This document shows, piece by piece, positions 5,359 to 7,259 of a DNA stretch of 7,259 nt; the first letter of the stretch is position 1, and each line of letters begins with the position of its first letter. The notes under the pieces are model-generated. The model did not search any database and was not told where the DNA came from. It was given only the letters and a program-made list of their open reading frames with translations. Origin of the DNA: Anaerolineae bacterium (GTDB lineage: Bacteria; Chloroflexota; Anaerolineae; Aggregatilineales; UBA2796). Location of the stretch: the NCBI GenBank assembly GCA_020851855.1, contig JADZBY010000006.1, forward strand, positions 1-7,259, read 5' to 3'. A program made the translations under genes and the position numbers.

Positions 5359-6384
5359 TCAATCGGAACTCATCACCGCCTCGTCGCCGCCGCGCAGGTA
5401 ATTCAGGATGGCCGCGTAGTCGTCTGCGCGGTTGCCCGGAGCGGATGCGGCGGCGGTGTGCGGGGTGAGCAGCAGGTTGGAGTCCGGCTGGCGGGCATAT
5501 TGCGCCAGCGGATGGTCGAGCGGCAGCGGCTCGTATTCATAGGTATCGAGCGCCGCGCCCGCCAGACGCCCATCCTGAAGCGCCTTGATCAGCGCCTGCT
5601 CGTCAAGCACGCTGCCGCTGCCCAGGTGAACCAGGTGCGCGCCGCGCTTCATCTGGGCCAGCGCACCGGCGTTCAAGCCCCCGTTCCTGAAGTCCGTTTC
5701 CACAGAGTACGGCAACAGGCTGACCAGCACGTCGGCCCGGCGCAGGCACTCGCGCCAGTCTGCGTAGTGCACGTTCAACGGGTACGCGACCTCGTCCGGG
5801 TAGGGCGTGCGCTTGTTGTACAGGATGCCCGCCAGCCGAAAGCCGCGCAAGAGCCTCGCCAGTTCCACGCCGATCTCACCCATGCCCAGGATGGCTACCG
5901 TCTTCTCGGTCAGCGCGCCGATGTCGGAGAAGGCGCGCCAGTTGAAGGCGAAGGTATCCTCGTCGGTGCGCTGCGGCCCGAAGGATGGCGGAGCCGATAC
6001 GGCAGCATTCAGCGAGCGGCCCAGCCGCTTGACCACCGCCAGCATCATCATCAGGGCGTGCTCGGCGCAGTAAATTGTGCCCATCACCGGCTGCACGACG
6101 ACGTGAATGCCGGCCACGAGCGCCGGGCCATAGGCGATGTCATGGTCGAGCGAGCCGAGGCGCACGATCATCTTCAGGTTTTTCGCCCGCTGGATCATCG
6201 CCTCGGTGATGGGCTGGTTGCGCTCCGAGATCAAGAAGTCGATGGACGGCAGCAGGGTGGCCAGTTCCGCCTCGGACGGGCGGCGGCGCATGATGACCTC
6301 AAGCTCCGGCGGCGCGGCGGCCAGTGCGCTTTGCTGGTGGCGCTCGCCACGGTCAGTGAGAAATAGAACGCGGGGACGGGCCAT
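5359..6384 (-). CDS. D-2-hydroxyacid dehydrogenase-family protein lacking the catalytic Arg
   Basis: The 341-residue product has the family's two-domain layout: a catalytic domain from both ends and a central Rossmann fold. Visible motifs are AEHALMMMLA (107-116), the dinucleotide loop GMGEIG (167-172), DVLVSLLPYSVET (218-230), LDTYEYEP (279-286) and LTPHTAAAS (306-314). The catalytic Glu (Glu285) and His (His309) are present. The catalytic Arg, normally in a motif such as NxxRGxxVDExAL, is Ser256 here (LVHLGSGSVLDEQAL). After the second Rossmann strand the sequence is YNKRTP, with no Asp and with Lys/Arg, which favours NADP(H) over NAD(H) by analogy. Substrate is unknown, and the Arg loss makes ordinary 2-hydroxyacid oxidation doubtful. 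The ATG has only a weak ribosome site (GAAGG, 14 nt upstream). It starts 30 nt after the kinase-receiver gene and is probably co-transcribed with it. Confidence 0.92.
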   Translation of the reverse strand: MARPRVLFLTDRGERHQQSALAAAPPELEVIMRRRPSEAELATLLPSIDFLISERNQPITEAMIQRAKNLKMIVRLGSLDHDIAYGPALVAGIHVVVQPVMGTIYCAEHALMMMLAVVKRLGRSLNAAVSAPPSFGPQRTDEDTFAFNWRAFSDIGALTEKTVAILGMGEIGVELARLLRGFRLAGILYNKRTPYPDEVAYPLNVHYADWRECLRRADVLVSLLPYSVETDFRNGGLNAGALAQMKRGAHLVHLGSGSVLDEQALIKALQDGRLAGAALDTYEYEPLPLDHPLAQYARQPDSNLLLTPHTAAASAPGNRADDYAAILNYLRGGDEAVMSSD

Positions 6385-6414
6385 GTGTGCGTGTATGACC
6401 TTCTTTTCTGGCAG

Positions 6415-7259
6415 CTATCCGGCGCTCAGCACGTCGCGGATGTCGTCCATGGTGATCCAGCCGGCGCGCATGGCCATCAGGGCCGCTTCGGCGCGCGTCT
6501 TGACGCCGAGCTTGTCGATGATGCCCATCAGCAGGCGCGGCACACGGTCGGGATCGAGCTTGAGGCGCTGCGCGATCTGCTCGTTGTCCTCGAAACCGGC
6601 GGCGATGGCGCGCAAGACCATGTGCTCGTCGTCGTTCAGCGGGTCGATGTTGCGCATGGTGCGGATGCCCTCGACCAGCCGCTCCGCGATGCCCTTGCCC
6701 AGCACCGTAGTGCCGGTGAACACGTCGCGCACGGCGTTCACCACATCTTCTTCTGTGGCAGTCTTCAGGATGTAGCCGTTCGCGCCGCCGCGCAGAGCGC
6801 GCATGATGTACGGCGTCTCGTCGCGCCCGGTCAGGACCAGGACGCGCACCTTGGGGCTGACCTTCTTGATCTCCGGCAGGGCGTCCAGGCCGCTCATGTT
6901 CGGCATGTTCAGGTCGAGCAGGATCACGTCGGGTTGGTGCTGTTCGGCGAGCGCAATCGCCTCGCGCCCGTCGGACGCCTCGCCCACGACGGCAATGTCG
7001 CCCGCCAACTCCAGGTAGGCGGCCAGCGGCGCGCGCAGCGACGGGTGATCGTCGGCCAGCACCACGCGAATCTGAGGCCGCCTGCTGACGGCGGGCGCGG
7101 GCGTGCTGCTGGTCGGGGATTCGCGCGTATCGACGGCGGCATTGGCCAGCGCCGCCGCCATCGCTGCGGCGGTCTGGTAGCGGTTGTCGGGATTCTTCTC
7201 CAACGCCCGCAAAATGACGCTGTCCAGCCAGGCCGGGATGCTCTTCACCAGCTGGCGCG
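6415..7259 (-). CDS. Ser/Thr protein kinase-receiver-HTH fusion (C-terminal part)
   Basis: The frame is open to the window edge, so the N-terminus is missing; 280 residues are visible, counted from the first full codon at 7257. Residues 1-38 match the end of a bacterial Hanks-type (PknB-like) kinase domain: IPAWLDSVILRALEKNP, then NRYQTAAAMAAAL. A short Pro/Ser/Thr linker (43-60) leads to a receiver domain (about 62-180) with acidic Asp69-Asp70, phospho-acceptor Asp115 (LLDLNMP), Thr143 and Lys165. Residues 206-262 match a LuxR/NarL-type helix-turn-helix (NDDEHMVLRAIAAGF, then KLGVKTRAEAAL), but the recognition helix is altered (DPDRVPRLLMG, with a Pro). The GTG at 7248 could start a free response regulator, but the kinase-like residues continue across it. 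This would be a signalling protein joining Ser/Thr phosphorylation with a two-component receiver. Partner kinases and targets are unknown. The dehydrogenase gene follows after 30 nt. Confidence 0.92.
   Translation of the reverse strand, partial: RQLVKSIPAWLDSVILRALEKNPDNRYQTAAAMAAALANAAVDTRESPTSSTPAPAVSRRPQIRVVLADDHPSLRAPLAAYLELAGDIAVVGEASDGREAIALAEQHQPDVILLDLNMPNMSGLDALPEIKKVSPKVRVLVLTGRDETPYIMRALRGGANGYILKTATEEDVVNAVRDVFTGTTVLGKGIAERLVEGIRTMRNIDPLNDDEHMVLRAIAAGFEDNEQIAQRLKLDPDRVPRLLMGIIDKLGVKTRAEAALMAMRAGWITMDDIRDVLSAG

Noticed and set aside
5269..6366. Plus-strand open frame opposite the dehydrogenase gene
   Set aside because: It is antisense to a gene with conserved dehydrogenase motifs and begins inside a hairpin region. 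Its composition is typical of a shadow frame.
6924..7142. Small Pro/Arg/Ala-rich open frame within the receiver region
   Set aside because: It is a shifted frame inside the receiver domain on the same strand and has no ribosome site or conserved features.

Overview
This is a GC-rich bacterial window that carries six clear protein genes and one very small one. Six of the seven lie on the minus strand; only the cyclophilin is on the plus strand. The gene content suggests Chloroflexota, probably an Anaerolineae-like lineage. The hints are a secreted protein with an EPT-repeat (Pro/Thr/Glu) stalk and a DUF5666-like domain, a Ser/Thr kinase fused to a response regulator, a cytoplasmic cyclophilin with a Tyr/Pro-rich leader, and intergenic arrays of short palindromic repeats. 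The taxonomic call is inference only; no rRNA or other strong marker is present.

Layout from left to right. Positions 1-401 hold no gene. They contain an inverted array of 13-bp repeats around a perfect 42-bp hairpin, then a run of three 9-bp-stem palindromes, then a 15-bp tandem array. A likely terminator for the cyd operon sits inside this block. Positions 402-2980 (minus) are the cytochrome bd oxidase operon in the order cydA, a 42-codon single-helix membrane protein, cydB. Positions 3199-3229 are a strong 13-bp hairpin after the next minus-strand gene. Positions 3263-4483 (minus) encode a secreted multidomain protein with an Asp/Asn-rich tail. Positions 4647-5165 (plus) encode a peptidyl-prolyl isomerase that diverges from it. 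Two hairpins at 5276-5348 separate the convergent cyclophilin and dehydrogenase genes. Positions 5359-6384 (minus) encode a D-2-hydroxyacid dehydrogenase-fold protein whose catalytic Arg is replaced by Ser. Positions 6415-7259 (minus, cut by the window edge) are the C-terminal part of a kinase-receiver-HTH fusion, probably co-transcribed with the dehydrogenase.

The cyd operon gives a high-affinity quinol:O2 oxidoreductase. Its small middle gene is the best candidate for an undescribed component, because its position and one-helix form fit an accessory subunit such as E. coli CydX or CydH. The other genes look like ordinary housekeeping, signalling and surface functions. I see no defence system, integrated element, CRISPR array, tRNA or rRNA.
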